NCBI GenBank assembly: GCA_015075365.1
Contig: JABTUN010000001.1
Coordinates: 2,294,001 to 2,358,000 of the forward strand
Direction of reading: 5' to 3'
DNA from: Verrucomicrobiaceae bacterium
Lineage (GTDB): Bacteria; Verrucomicrobiota; Verrucomicrobiia; Verrucomicrobiales; Verrucomicrobiaceae
Length of the DNA stretch: 64,000 bases
The translations under genes were made by a program, and so were the position numbers. Shown piece by piece: positions 25,416-34,444 of the stretch (the first letter of the stretch is position 1; each line of letters starts with the position of its first letter). The notes beneath the pieces were generated by a model. It was not told the DNA's origin. It saw only the letters and a program-made list of their open reading frames with translations, and made no database searches.

Positions 25416-26585
25416 CTACTTGCGCTCCGCCACCATGAGGCGTGTCCATGGGCCGTCGCTGACGTTGTAGTAGATGCGTCTGCCGTCGGCGCTGAAGGCC
25501 GGATGCGGATCATTGCGCCGCCAGGACTTCGCGCCCTGGCTCTGGTCGAAGCTGTGGAGCAGCACCCATTTGCCGCCGCGCATGTCGGCGACCATGATGC
25601 CCCACTCCTTCGGTTTGCCGCCCGCGGCCTCGCTGTAGCCGTCCGTGACCATGAGGAGGCCGTCGGGGCTCACGGACGGATGCGAGCCGCGGAGGTTCGG
25701 CACGTCCTTGAGCTTTGTGTAGCGTGCGGGCGAGCCGATGTCCGTGTCGAACATGATATTGCCCATTTCAAAAATGTGCCGCGAGTCCGGATGCCACGCG
25801 GGATGGCCCCATTGCTGGCGGAACCACTTCATCTGCGCGGTTTCCAGATCGAAACACACGCATCCCTGCCGATGGCTGGCGTTTTTCGACATGTAATCGT
25901 CACCGCCATTGCCTGCGGCGATTTTGAAGAACGCGCGCTTCAAATCGGGGCTGAGTACCGGAAAAAAAACCGAGGTGGGTTTGCCACTGAACTCTTTTTG
26001 CAGCCATTCGCCATGCTGGGCCTCCACAGCGGCGATTTTCAGCGCCACGCGCGTCTCGCCTGTCTTCGCGTCCCAGACGTAGAGGTCGCGATTCGGCCCT
26101 GGATTCCAGTGGCAGCTGTACATCGGCAGCAAATCACCCGTGGGATGTCCAAAGCCAACCTGGCGGTCCTCCGCGACGATCTTCCGCTCCTTCGTGGCGA
26201 CATCGACCACGACCACGCGCCACTTTTTCTCCACCACCTCATGAAACGCGACCAAACGGCCGCCCGCGAGCCATTGCTGGCAGGCCGTGCGATGCGCGTC
26301 CTCCGTATGCACGTTCTCGGCGAGCACGGTCTCTTTGCCGGTCGCGCGTTCGAGGATGCGCACCTCGCCGACATAGCCCGCCGGATGCGTGGAGGTGAAA
26401 AACAGCACGTGCCGGCCATCCGGGCTCTCGGGATTCGTGACGTAGTAGGTGTGAATGCTGTGACGGCCCTCCACGCGGCTCACCGGCTGGATGGAGACCT
26501 CTTTCGACCACGGCGCGACCGGATCGATTTCTTGTGCGTGGAGCGCGGAGGCAAAAAGGGCCGCAAGGCAAAGCAGGCGTGACAT
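25416..26585 (-). CDS. Exported beta-propeller protein, oligogalacturonate-lyase-like
   Basis: The 389-residue protein has a signal peptide (to HAQ, 17) and repeated propeller strands with TolB-like blades (SPDGRHVLFFTS, LSPDLKRAFF, SVSPDGLLMVTDG, FSADGRRIYYNV). The central block MYSCHWNPGPNRDLYVWD and the histidine-rich GHPAWHPDSRH resemble polysaccharide-lyase family 22 (oligogalacturonate lyases). It is divergent from two helical-barrel genes, consistent with a uronic-acid degradation locus. Without an alignment the lyase assignment remains tentative. Confidence 0.65.
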   Translation of the reverse strand: MSRLLCLAALFASALHAQEIDPVAPWSKEVSIQPVSRVEGRHSIHTYYVTNPESPDGRHVLFFTSTHPAGYVGEVRILERATGKETVLAENVHTEDAHRTACQQWLAGGRLVAFHEVVEKKWRVVVVDVATKERKIVAEDRQVGFGHPTGDLLPMYSCHWNPGPNRDLYVWDAKTGETRVALKIAAVEAQHGEWLQKEFSGKPTSVFFPVLSPDLKRAFFKIAAGNGGDDYMSKNASHRQGCVCFDLETAQMKWFRQQWGHPAWHPDSRHIFEMGNIMFDTDIGSPARYTKLKDVPNLRGSHPSVSPDGLLMVTDGYSEAAGGKPKEWGIMVADMRGGKWVLLHSFDQSQGAKSWRRNDPHPAFSADGRRIYYNVSDGPWTRLMVAERK

Positions 26586-26622
26586 GCCGGAAGAACGGAC
26601 TCAGAATGAACGCTCCTTCATC

Positions 26623-27891
26623 ATGCATCGACTCCCGATTCTCTTGTCCTTCGCGTTGTTTCTGAGCCCCGCCCGTGCCGACACGGTCGCCAGTGCTTCG
26701 CAAAAAGCGCACGATGAGATCTGGCGTCGCTTCATCGACGCTTACGGCATCATGATCGACTTCGCCGACATGGACGGGAAGGTTTCGCTGCCGACTCCGG
26801 AGGAATGTCGCGAGGGGAAACCCAACGCGCTGGGCTGGTGGGCGCCGATCGAGAACGGCGCCATGTTCAACGGCCTCTACATGGATGCCGCGATCCTGCG
26901 CTGGAAGCGCACACGGTCTGCGGACGATGCCGCAAAGGCACGCAAGCTCATGGAGGGCCTGCTTTTGCTGAACTCGATCAGCGACGTGAAGGGCTTTGTC
27001 GGGCGCGGTGTGAGCACGGACGGCAAATCGCACTATCCGGTGGGCTCGAACGACCAGACGTTGCCATGGTTCCTCGGCCTGTGGCGTTACTGGCAGTCCG
27101 GCATCGCCACGGAGGCGGAGAAGGCGAAAATCACGCAACATCTCGTGACGACCGCGGAGGAGATCGTGCGCCTCGGCTGGAAAATGCCCGCGGAGCCGCC
27201 CTTCGGCACGCGCGGCAGCTTTGAGGGCTTTCACTTCGAGGAAGTCAGCCGCAAGCTCTTCACCATGAGGGCGCTCCACGCCGTCACGGGCGACGCGAAA
27301 TGGCAAAGCATGTATCTCGACGAACTCGCGAAACGCGGCGGCGAAAAGAACCTCACGAAGCGCGAGATCTGCGAGGGCGGCATGGTCTTTTGGTATTCGA
27401 AAACACACAACTGGACCTCCTGCGCCGCCGTGGGCGCTCTGCGCGGCCTTTGGGAAATGGAGAGCGATGCCGGGTTGAAGTCGGTTTACGCCAAAGGTCT
27501 CGCCGCGAGCGCAAAACTGGCCTCCGAGGCCCTCCCGCTCGCGCAGAAGTGGGACAACGCCGACACGAGCCCCTTTGAGATGAACTGGCGCGTGATGAAC
27601 GCCGAATGGAAACCGCAAACGACCGAGAAGGAGGCCCAGGAACTCGCCATGGTGCAGATTAAGAGCTTCCTCAAAGTCGCGCCGCGTCGTGGGAAAGAGA
27701 CCGCCTTCATCCGCGAGCCGGCCGCCGCCGCCTGGATCGTCACGCTGCTGCCTGACGCGGCGCTTTTGAAGCAACACCGCGCCGGGGTGGAGAAAGTGAT
27801 CGCGCACTACGACTACACCAAACTCTACTATTCGCAGTTCTTCTGGGTGGAGGCGGCGTGGGAGCGGTTGTCGTTGCTGGACGCCCGGTGA
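26623..27891 (+). CDS. Exported alpha-helical toroid protein, likely carbohydrate-active
   Basis: The 422-residue protein has a signal peptide (MHRLPILLSFALFLSPARA) and then a largely helical sequence with repeated aromatic pairs (GALGWW-type turns, GLYMDAAILRWKRTR, MVFWYSKTHNWTSC, FFWVEAAWERLS), typical of (alpha/alpha)6 barrels in glycosidases and lyases. No family signature was recognised. It is the first gene of a plus-strand run with the next barrel protein and an esterase, divergent from the propeller protein. Confidence 0.6.
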   Translation: MHRLPILLSFALFLSPARADTVASASQKAHDEIWRRFIDAYGIMIDFADMDGKVSLPTPEECREGKPNALGWWAPIENGAMFNGLYMDAAILRWKRTRSADDAAKARKLMEGLLLLNSISDVKGFVGRGVSTDGKSHYPVGSNDQTLPWFLGLWRYWQSGIATEAEKAKITQHLVTTAEEIVRLGWKMPAEPPFGTRGSFEGFHFEEVSRKLFTMRALHAVTGDAKWQSMYLDELAKRGGEKNLTKREICEGGMVFWYSKTHNWTSCAAVGALRGLWEMESDAGLKSVYAKGLAASAKLASEALPLAQKWDNADTSPFEMNWRVMNAEWKPQTTEKEAQELAMVQIKSFLKVAPRRGKETAFIREPAAAAWIVTLLPDAALLKQHRAGVEKVIAHYDYTKLYYSQFFWVEAAWERLSLLDAR

Positions 27892-27943
27892 TCCGGAGCC
27901 TGCCGTGCCGCTAGAAGCATCTGTTTTCCTCGTTGAGGGGCAG

Positions 27944-29521
27944 ATGCGCCCACTTCTAGCCCTGTTTCTTGTTTTCACCGCCGGAGAAATCCGCGGCACC
28001 GAGGCCGCGCCTGACTCGATCGCGCTCGTGAGACGCTTTGCGGATGCGATGATCGAGAAGAGCCGCGCGAATCTGCCCCATCCGGACGTGCCGCTCTTTC
28101 CCATCGCGCTCACACGGGACAAATTTCAGATTCCTCGCTTCAAGGTGGGCAATCTCGTCACCGCCCGCGTGCCGCAGGAGTTTAAAACCATCGCGAACAT
28201 CCATCACGATCTGAATCTGTATCAGCTCTTCTATGCGCTGGGCAAAATCTCCGGCGAGGCGAAGTATGCGCGCGAGGCAGACCGTGTCGTCGATTACTTC
28301 CTGAAACACTGCCAGGAGCCGAAATACGGCTTCTTCTGCTGGGGGGAGCATCTCGGCTGGGATGTGCTGCAAAACGCGCCGGGTGGATTCCGGCCTGACG
28401 ATCCGCAGTCCGGCATGATCCACGAGTTTTACCGCCCGTGGATCTTTTGGGACAAATCGTGGCGGATGGCACCGGAGGCCTGCCACCGTTTCGCGCAGGC
28501 GTTGTGGCGTCATCAGATTGACCACACGGGCGGCAAGGTTTCCTTCTCACGCCATGCGATGATCTCAAGCAAGACGCCGAGCCGGCGCGGGATGGATTTT
28601 CCGCGGCATGGCGGCTTTTACATCGCCGCCTGGGGCGCTGATTACCGGCACACGAAGGATCCGGAGATCCTCGAGGCCATCGAAAAGCTCGTCGCCATGT
28701 ATGAGTCCTGCCGCGACCCGGAATCCGGTGCGATCCCGCATGGCTCGGGCGATTTCGCCTTCGACAAAGACGGGCGCAAAACGCAGTACATCTACACACA
28801 GAGCCCGCTTGGGCTCGCCATCGAGCTGCATGATGCCGCGCCTGCGATGCCTGAGGCGTTGAAACAACGCATGATCGCGCTCGCGGAAAGCGCGGACAAG
28901 GCCTTCCTCGCCACGCCGCACGATCCCGGCCCCGGCGGCAAAGGTTTCGTGCTCTTTTGTGATCCCACGACGCTGCAACCGGCGGAATACTGGCAGTCGA
29001 AGGAGGAACTGGATGCCGGCAAGCCGCCACGCCGCATTCCATACACCGGCGGCTGGCGCTCCGCCTACACCGGGCAGCATCCGCACACCTGGCTCGTGCC
29101 CACGCTCATCGCGCGCCATCAGCAGACCGGAAACGAAGGCTACAAGAAGCTGCTCACCGCCTGCGCGGATCATTATCTCACCGCCGATCCCGATGCGGGG
29201 CTGAACGAGCCGGTGAAGGAAGGCCAGCGCGCGCCGGACATCGAATCCGGCTCCATCGGCAATGTGATCGTGCTGCTGAATGCCGCCTTCAAACTTACGC
29301 AGGATGAAAAGTACCTCGCGCGGGCGGAATGGTTCACCGCCTGGGCCACGAGGAAGTTCTGGCCGGATGACAGCCCGCTGCCCCACGCCTCCGTGCGTGA
29401 AAACCTCTACTCTGCCGCCTCCCGCAGCGACACGCTGGCGCTCGCCATGCTGCAAACCGCCCTGCTGCGCACGCAGCCGGAGAAAGAGCGCGAACTCGGC
29501 TTGATCGCGACGGATCGCTGA
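27944..29521 (+). CDS. Exported helical-barrel carbohydrate enzyme, family unassigned
   Basis: The 525-residue protein starts at ATG 27944 with a signal peptide (MRPLLALFLVFTAGEIRG). Long helical repeats carry likely active-site blocks FFCWGEHLGWDV, MIHEFYRPWIFWDKSW and RHGGFYIAAWGADYRHT, rich in His, Trp and acidic residues. The fold is probably an (alpha/alpha)6 barrel as in polyuronate lyases or unsaturated-uronyl hydrolases. The 52-base gap to the previous barrel gene suggests co-transcription. Confidence 0.65.
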   Translation: MRPLLALFLVFTAGEIRGTEAAPDSIALVRRFADAMIEKSRANLPHPDVPLFPIALTRDKFQIPRFKVGNLVTARVPQEFKTIANIHHDLNLYQLFYALGKISGEAKYAREADRVVDYFLKHCQEPKYGFFCWGEHLGWDVLQNAPGGFRPDDPQSGMIHEFYRPWIFWDKSWRMAPEACHRFAQALWRHQIDHTGGKVSFSRHAMISSKTPSRRGMDFPRHGGFYIAAWGADYRHTKDPEILEAIEKLVAMYESCRDPESGAIPHGSGDFAFDKDGRKTQYIYTQSPLGLAIELHDAAPAMPEALKQRMIALAESADKAFLATPHDPGPGGKGFVLFCDPTTLQPAEYWQSKEELDAGKPPRRIPYTGGWRSAYTGQHPHTWLVPTLIARHQQTGNEGYKKLLTACADHYLTADPDAGLNEPVKEGQRAPDIESGSIGNVIVLLNAAFKLTQDEKYLARAEWFTAWATRKFWPDDSPLPHASVRENLYSAASRSDTLALAMLQTALLRTQPEKERELGLIATDR

Positions 29522-29608
29522 ATCGAATGAAGCCCTCAATGTGCCTTTGTCCCGGTGAGCAAACACATCGCCGTTAGTTGCCCCCGGCTTCCACGTTCTA
29601 CCCGCACC

Positions 29609-30586
29609 ATGAAACACCCTCTGCTGTTCCTTCTTCTCGTCGTGCCGCCCGCCTGGGCACAGGACTTTTCCGCGCAAAAGCAAAGCGTGGCCACCAATGC
29701 GGAGAAGTCCGGCGTCATGGTGAAGCTCGACCAGCCCTATGCCGGCAACACGAACCCAAAGCAGATGGTGGATGTGTATGTGCCGGTAAAACGGAACAAC
29801 GACAAAGCGCTGCCCGTCGTGGCGCTGATCCATGGCGGCGGCTGGGTGAATGGCGACCGCCTGGGCTATGCGGCACAGGCGATCCAGCTCGCGCGCACAG
29901 GCGACTATGCGGCGGTCACCGTGGGCTACCGGCTTTCCAAGGAAGCATCGTGGCCGGCGCAGGTGCATGATTGCAAGGCAGCGATCCGGTGGATTCGCGC
30001 GCATGCGAAGGAATACAACCTCGATGCGGACAAGATCGCCGTGTGGGGCAGCTCGGCGGGCGGGCATCTGTCCTCGCTGCTCGGCACCAGCGGCGATGTG
30101 AAGGAACTGGAGGGCGATCTGGGGCCGCATACGGGCCACAGCAGCCGCGTGCAGTGCGTGGTGAATCTCTGCGGGCCTGAGGACTTCACGCAGGCGCTCA
30201 TGTTCGACAAGGAAGGCCAGCCGGTCTGGAAAGACGACGCGGTGAGCGGCCTGCTCGGTGGAAACGCACCGGACAAGCCTGCGGAGGCAAGGGCGGCCTC
30301 ACCGGTGACGCATGTGACCAAAGACGATCCGCCCTTCATCCATTTCCACGGGACGAAGGACCAGCGCGTGGCCTACCGGCATGCGGAGGCCATTCACGCG
30401 GCGCTGCAAAAGACAGGCATCACCTCGCTGCTCGTGCCGATCACCGACGGCGGCCATGGCTCCGTCAATCATCCGGAGGTGAAAGTGCGCGGGCAGCAGT
30501 TCACGGACAAGATTCTGCGCGGCATCGAATCCACCATCGACACCACGCCGCTTCAGGCGCTGCCAGAGCCGCCGAAGAAAAAATGA
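29609..30586 (+). CDS. Exported alpha/beta-hydrolase esterase (BD-FAE type), second copy
   Basis: The 325-residue protein has a signal peptide to WAQ (18), the oxyanion motif HGGGW at 75-79, the nucleophile Ser149 in WGSSAGG, and a histidine near the end in DGGHGS. It is a relative of the enzyme at 1143-2078, sharing the blocks GYRLSKEA-WPAQVHDCKAAIRW and VKELEGD. It probably removes acetyl, methyl or feruloyl groups from the polysaccharide handled by the neighbouring barrel proteins. Confidence 0.84.
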   Translation: MKHPLLFLLLVVPPAWAQDFSAQKQSVATNAEKSGVMVKLDQPYAGNTNPKQMVDVYVPVKRNNDKALPVVALIHGGGWVNGDRLGYAAQAIQLARTGDYAAVTVGYRLSKEASWPAQVHDCKAAIRWIRAHAKEYNLDADKIAVWGSSAGGHLSSLLGTSGDVKELEGDLGPHTGHSSRVQCVVNLCGPEDFTQALMFDKEGQPVWKDDAVSGLLGGNAPDKPAEARAASPVTHVTKDDPPFIHFHGTKDQRVAYRHAEAIHAALQKTGITSLLVPITDGGHGSVNHPEVKVRGQQFTDKILRGIESTIDTTPLQALPEPPKKK

Positions 30587-30602
30587 CCTGCTCCACACCT
30601 GC

Positions 30603-31121
30603 ATGACCTGGATCGACTGCGGCCGCGAGCACTCGGAGGCCATCCGTGCCATCTTCAACGAGGCCATCGTGAACTCGACGGCGCTCTACGACTACCAGCC
30701 GCGTACGCCGGAGATCATGGATGCGTGGTTCGCGACGAAAGAGGCGAAAAACCTGCCCGTGATCGGCGCGCTGGATGAAAACGGCGTGTTGATGGGTTTC
30801 GGCAGTTACGGGCCGTTTCGTCCGCATGCGGCCTACAAGTACAGCGTCGAGCACTCGATCTATGTCGATGCGCGCTTTCGCGGCCGCGGACTGGGAAAAC
30901 AGCTCCTGCTGCGCCTCATCGAGCGCGCGACGGCGCAGGGCTACCACATGATGATCGGCGTCATCGACGCGGAAAACGCCACCAGCATTGCCTTGCACGC
31001 GAAAGCAGGCTTTGAGCCCTGCGGCAGCATCCGCCATGCAGGCTACAAATTTGGCCGCTGGCTCGATCTGGCCCTCTACCAGCTCGTTTTGCCAGGCCCT
31101 GAGCATCCGGTGGAAGTGTGA
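30603..31121 (+). CDS. GNAT-family N-acetyltransferase (PAT/MnaT-like)
   Basis: The 172-residue protein matches phosphinothricin or methionine-sulfoximine acetyltransferase relatives. Blocks are IRAIFNEAIVNSTALYDYQPR near the start, HSIYVDARFRGRGLGKQLL (acetyl-CoA pyrophosphate loop R-G-R-G-L-G, 96-101) and a GFEPCGSIRHAGYKFGRWLD end. It would acetylate an amino acid or amine in the cytoplasm. Its stop overlaps the GTG start of the AraC regulator, so the two are coupled. Confidence 0.9.
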   Translation: MTWIDCGREHSEAIRAIFNEAIVNSTALYDYQPRTPEIMDAWFATKEAKNLPVIGALDENGVLMGFGSYGPFRPHAAYKYSVEHSIYVDARFRGRGLGKQLLLRLIERATAQGYHMMIGVIDAENATSIALHAKAGFEPCGSIRHAGYKFGRWLDLALYQLVLPGPEHPVEV

Positions 31122-32002
31122 GCCGGAATCATGCAGTCTCCGCCATGCCCGCCACCGACCAGGCCGACTACTTTTCGACGCAAGTCGTGCGCACGCGCCG
31201 TTTTTTCCTGCCGGACTGGCAGGAGCGCCAGCGCGATGCCGGGGCACTCTGCCTCGTGGGCGGCGGCTGCGAGTGGTGCGCGGCGGATTTCGTCGTGGAC
31301 CGCCGTGATTTTCCGTTTCTGGCCTTCGAGCTCGTCTCGCGTGGCCGTGGCAGCGTGACGCTGGCGAACCGAAAGCACGACATCGAGGCGGGGCATGCCT
31401 TTGTGTTCGATTCCAGCATCCCGCATGTGATCCGCAGCAGCGCGGAGGAGCCAATGGTGAAGTACTTCTTCAATTTCACCGGCAGACGCGCCGTCGCGCT
31501 CATGGAGGAGCTGAACCTGGCCGCCGGGAGCGTCATCCGCGTGTCCGACGCGGCGCGCGTGATCACGCTGCTGGAGGAGGTGATCGACCACGCGCTGCGC
31601 GGCGGTCCTTTCGGCCTGCGCGCGGCCTGCGTGGCGGTGGAGCACGCGCTGGTGCTTTGCGCGGACAGCCGCCAGCCCGCCACGACGAAATTCGATCCCG
31701 CCTACGCCACCTACCTGCGCTGCCGCGGCCATCTGCTGCGCAATTACCCCGTGCTCAGCAGCATCGAGCAGGCGGCGAGGGCCTGCCACGTCTCCGCCGC
31801 GTATTTCACGCGCTTGTTTCAGCGGTACGACACGGAGACCCCGCTGACCTGCCTCACGCGGCTGAAGCTCTCCCAGGCCGCGATCAAGCTGCGCCAGCCG
31901 GAGGCGCTGGTGAAAAACGTGGCCGCCGAGCTGGGCTACAAGTCCGCCGCGCATTTTTCCCGCGCCTACAAGGCGTGGAGCGGGCGCTCGCCGCGGTCGT
32001 GA
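31118..32002 (+). CDS. AraC-family transcriptional regulator
   Basis: The 294-residue protein has an N-terminal cupin-like sensing domain (about 30-130, with SVTLANRKHDIEAGHAFVF and a histidine in IPHVI) and a C-terminal pair of helix-turn-helix motifs (about 210-290): SSIEQAARACHVSAAYFTRLF and AAELGYKSAAHFSRAYKAW. Such regulators typically respond to sugars. GTG 31118 overlaps the upstream stop (GTGA); ATG 31145 is an alternative. It may control the esterase and barrel genes upstream. Confidence 0.88.
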   Translation: MSRNHAVSAMPATDQADYFSTQVVRTRRFFLPDWQERQRDAGALCLVGGGCEWCAADFVVDRRDFPFLAFELVSRGRGSVTLANRKHDIEAGHAFVFDSSIPHVIRSSAEEPMVKYFFNFTGRRAVALMEELNLAAGSVIRVSDAARVITLLEEVIDHALRGGPFGLRAACVAVEHALVLCADSRQPATTKFDPAYATYLRCRGHLLRNYPVLSSIEQAARACHVSAAYFTRLFQRYDTETPLTCLTRLKLSQAAIKLRQPEALVKNVAAELGYKSAAHFSRAYKAWSGRSPRS

Positions 32003-32023
32003 GCACCAACGGAAACGGAGTAG

Positions 32024-32070
32024 TGGAGTGATGGAGTGCTGAAACAACACTCGACGACACCATCACTCCA
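32024..32070. terminator. Inverted-repeat hairpin between convergent genes
   Basis: TGGAGTGATGG (32024-32034) pairs perfectly with CCATCACTCCA (32060-32070). TGGAGTG-type words are repeated in the left arm (32024, 32032). It lies between the AraC stop and the opgG stop, so bidirectional termination is a reasonable reading. It is one of the word-repeat loci. Confidence 0.65.
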
Positions 32071-32079
32071 ACAGGAGAG

Positions 32080-33609
32080 TTATCGCCGCCACTGGTACAT
32101 CCAGCGCTCCGAGATCACCTTCGCGCCGTCCTTCAGCTCCATCATGATCTCCAGGAGGTTCGTCTTCTCCGGCACGTCGAGCTTGAAAAAGGCGCGCCAG
32201 CCGCCGGTCTCGCTGTTTTTCATCACGCGCTTGTCCAGCACCTTGCCCTCGCCGCCGCTGAGCACCACGTCGATGTCCGGCGTCCAGTCCTTCGGCTTCG
32301 TGGAGCCATCCTCAGCGCCCTTGGCGAAGTCGATCACATAAAGATGGTCGTCAGAGTCCATCACAAAGCCGCGGCGCGTGCTGGTGACCTTGCACAGGCC
32401 GCCGGGCGGCTCGTGCTGGTCCAGCCAGTGCAGCTTGTACTCCACCTGCATCGGCTCCGCGGGCGTGGCGGGCAGTTTGTCCGGCTTCCACATCGCCACG
32501 ATGTTGTCCCAGGTCTCCTCGCCGGTGGAGAGCTCGACGAGCGCCACGGAGCCTTTGCCGAACCCCTTCACCGGCTCCACCCACACGGCGGGGCGGCGGT
32601 GGTACACGGCCTCGAGGTCCTGGAAGTTGTTGAAGTCGCGGTCGCGCTCCGCCAGGCCAAAGCCCTTCAGCTTGTCCGTTTCGAAGATGCTCATGCGCAG
32701 GTCGCGGCTGACATCCAGCGGCCGCCAGATCGCCGGACCGCCCTCGATCTCGATTTGCAGGCCGTCGGAGTCATGCACCTCCGGGCGGAAGTCGTAGGGC
32801 TTCGGGTGCGAGTTCTCGCCGAACCAGAACATGCTCGAGAAGGGCGCGATGCCGAGCATCTTCACCGGCCGCCGCAGATGCAGCGTGGCCTTGATCTTCA
32901 TCTCCGTGGTCTTGCCGGGCAGGGATTCAAACTCATACGCGCCCGTGATGCTCGGCCCGTTGAGCAGCGCCAGCAGCTTGAAGGACGCGTCCCCCGGTTT
33001 TGGCTGCTGGAACCAGAAATGCGTGAAGTCCGGGAACTCCTCCGGTTCCCCGCCCACCGTGTTCACCGCGATGCCGCGCGCGGAGATGCCGTACCCCAGC
33101 TCCGTCGTCACTGCGCGGAAGTAACTCGCCCCCATGAAGACCATGAACTCAAAGGGCCGCTTCACCAGCGAGTCCGGCGCCAGCACGCGAAAGCCCGCGT
33201 AGCCGACGGGGTTTTTCGCGTCCACCGGCACCTTCAGCTCCCCGTATTCAAAATGGGCGCGGTCAAACGGCACCTCCACCGTCCGCGCGGCCTGCATGGC
33301 ATGAAACACCACCGGCTTCTTGAACATCCAGCCGGGATGGAAGAACTCCACGCGGTACGTGTCCCCCAGGCCGGCAAAGAGCGCCTTGTCCCGCAGGAAG
33401 CGGATCTGGCGGTGCCCGTCGTATTTCAGGCCCTCGAAAAACGGGTCGAGCTGCTGCGTGGGCGCTTGATACGGACGCGCGGCCATCTCCGCGGCCACCT
33501 TCTCCAGATCCGCAAAGCCGCGCACCGTGCCCAGGGGCGTCTGCGCGAGGCTGGGCGAGGCGACGAGGGCTGCGAGAGTGGTGAAGGCAAACCGGAGGGA
33601 GGATTTCAT
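32080..33609 (-). CDS. opgG: Periplasmic glucan biosynthesis protein G
   Basis: The 509-residue protein starts at ATG 33607-33609 with a Sec-type leader (MKSSLRFAFTTLAALVASPSLAQ). The MdoG/OpgG domain follows: RFLRDKALFAGLGDTYRVEFFHPG, RPFEFMVFMGASYFRAV, APFSSMFWFGENS and YHRRPAVWVEPVKGFGKGSV. OpgG acts in the periplasm on the backbone of osmoregulated glucans. The leader lacks twin arginines, which favours OpgG over OpgD. The membrane glucosyltransferase OpgH is not next to it. Confidence 0.93.
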   Translation of the reverse strand: MKSSLRFAFTTLAALVASPSLAQTPLGTVRGFADLEKVAAEMAARPYQAPTQQLDPFFEGLKYDGHRQIRFLRDKALFAGLGDTYRVEFFHPGWMFKKPVVFHAMQAARTVEVPFDRAHFEYGELKVPVDAKNPVGYAGFRVLAPDSLVKRPFEFMVFMGASYFRAVTTELGYGISARGIAVNTVGGEPEEFPDFTHFWFQQPKPGDASFKLLALLNGPSITGAYEFESLPGKTTEMKIKATLHLRRPVKMLGIAPFSSMFWFGENSHPKPYDFRPEVHDSDGLQIEIEGGPAIWRPLDVSRDLRMSIFETDKLKGFGLAERDRDFNNFQDLEAVYHRRPAVWVEPVKGFGKGSVALVELSTGEETWDNIVAMWKPDKLPATPAEPMQVEYKLHWLDQHEPPGGLCKVTSTRRGFVMDSDDHLYVIDFAKGAEDGSTKPKDWTPDIDVVLSGGEGKVLDKRVMKNSETGGWRAFFKLDVPEKTNLLEIMMELKDGAKVISERWMYQWRR

Positions 33610-33708
33610 GCGGGGAGAGGGGGCGCAGGATGCAGCAGGGCGCATGCCAGTCAACCGGGGCCAAGGAAGCGCTTGCCAGCGGCGGCCCTACGGCCGCATC
33701 ATGCGGGC

Positions 33709-34335
33709 ATGAGCACTCCGCCGCCTCCCCGCCTGCTGCCGGTCTTCCTGTTCAATGGCGCCTACATGGCCGCGGCCGCGGCGGTGTTCGTGGCGCGGCG
33801 CAATGGCGAGTTCATCTTCTACATCGCCGTCATGCTCGTGCTCATCGCGGTGATGACGGTGGTACACCGGCGCGTGCGGCTCACCCAGGGGCTGCTGTGG
33901 GCCTTCTCCGCCTGGGGGCTGGGCCACATGGCCGGCGGTCTGGTGCCGCTGCCGGCGGGCTGGCCCTACAACGGGGAGCACGCCGTGCTCTACAGCCTGT
34001 GGTTCATCCCGGAGCGGCTGAAGTACGACCACCTCATCCATGCCTACGGCTTCGGCATCACCACCTGGCTGTGCTGGCATGTGCTGCGCACCGCGCTGCG
34101 CCAGCCGGACGGCGGCGCGGTGCGGCCCACCTTTGGCATGCTCACGCTGTGCGCGGCGGCGGGCATGGGCTTTGGCGCGCTCAATGAGGTGCTGGAGTTC
34201 ATCGCCGTGCTCACCATTCCAAACACCAACGTCGGCGGCTACGAAAACACCGCCTGGGACATGGTGTCCAATCTCGTCGGTGCCCTGGCCGCCGCCGGGA
34301 TCATCCGCGTCACCTGGCGCTTAGCAGGCCGCTGA
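33709..34335 (+). CDS. YjdF-like inner membrane protein (DUF2238)
   Basis: The 208-residue protein has six or so membrane helices. Conserved family blocks are IPERLKYDHLIHAYGFGITTW (about 103-123) and GALNEVLEF, then NTAWDMVSNLVGA near the end. Family function is unknown. Its last codons and stop (34321-34335) lie in the left inverted repeat of the MITE candidate, so insertion probably replaced its natural C-terminus. It is divergent from opgG. Confidence 0.85.
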   Translation: MSTPPPPRLLPVFLFNGAYMAAAAAVFVARRNGEFIFYIAVMLVLIAVMTVVHRRVRLTQGLLWAFSAWGLGHMAGGLVPLPAGWPYNGEHAVLYSLWFIPERLKYDHLIHAYGFGITTWLCWHVLRTALRQPDGGAVRPTFGMLTLCAAAGMGFGALNEVLEFIAVLTIPNTNVGGYENTAWDMVSNLVGALAAAGIIRVTWRLAGR

Positions 34336-34444
34336 AAAACACCGCAAGACCTGCGGACCGGGTCACTGCCCCGATCTACAGCGCAGGTGCTCGCGCTGCT
34401 GTGGCACCGGCCAGTGGCTGGTGATGGCGTTTTTCAGCAGCCTG
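34325..34444. mobile_element. Candidate MITE, 120 bp, TTAG target duplication
   Basis: The ends CAGGCCGCTGAAAAACACC (34325-34343) and, on the other strand, CAGGCTGCTGAAAAACGCC (34444-34426) match at 17 of 19 positions. The element is flanked by TTAG on both sides (34321-34324 and 34445-34448), as expected for a target-site duplication. There is no room for a transposase. Inside is a short stem (CAGCGC/GCGCTG). Ends of the GCTGAAAAA type are common among insertion sequences. It supplies the stop codon of the upstream gene, and the minus-strand sialidase stops in the right TTA. Confidence 0.7.

Noticed and set aside
34325..34444. Interpretation as a simple intrinsic terminator
   Set aside because: The arms are about 80 bases apart, which is too far for an ordinary terminator stem, and both ends abut a TTAG duplication. 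The MITE reading is preferred, although termination may be a side effect.
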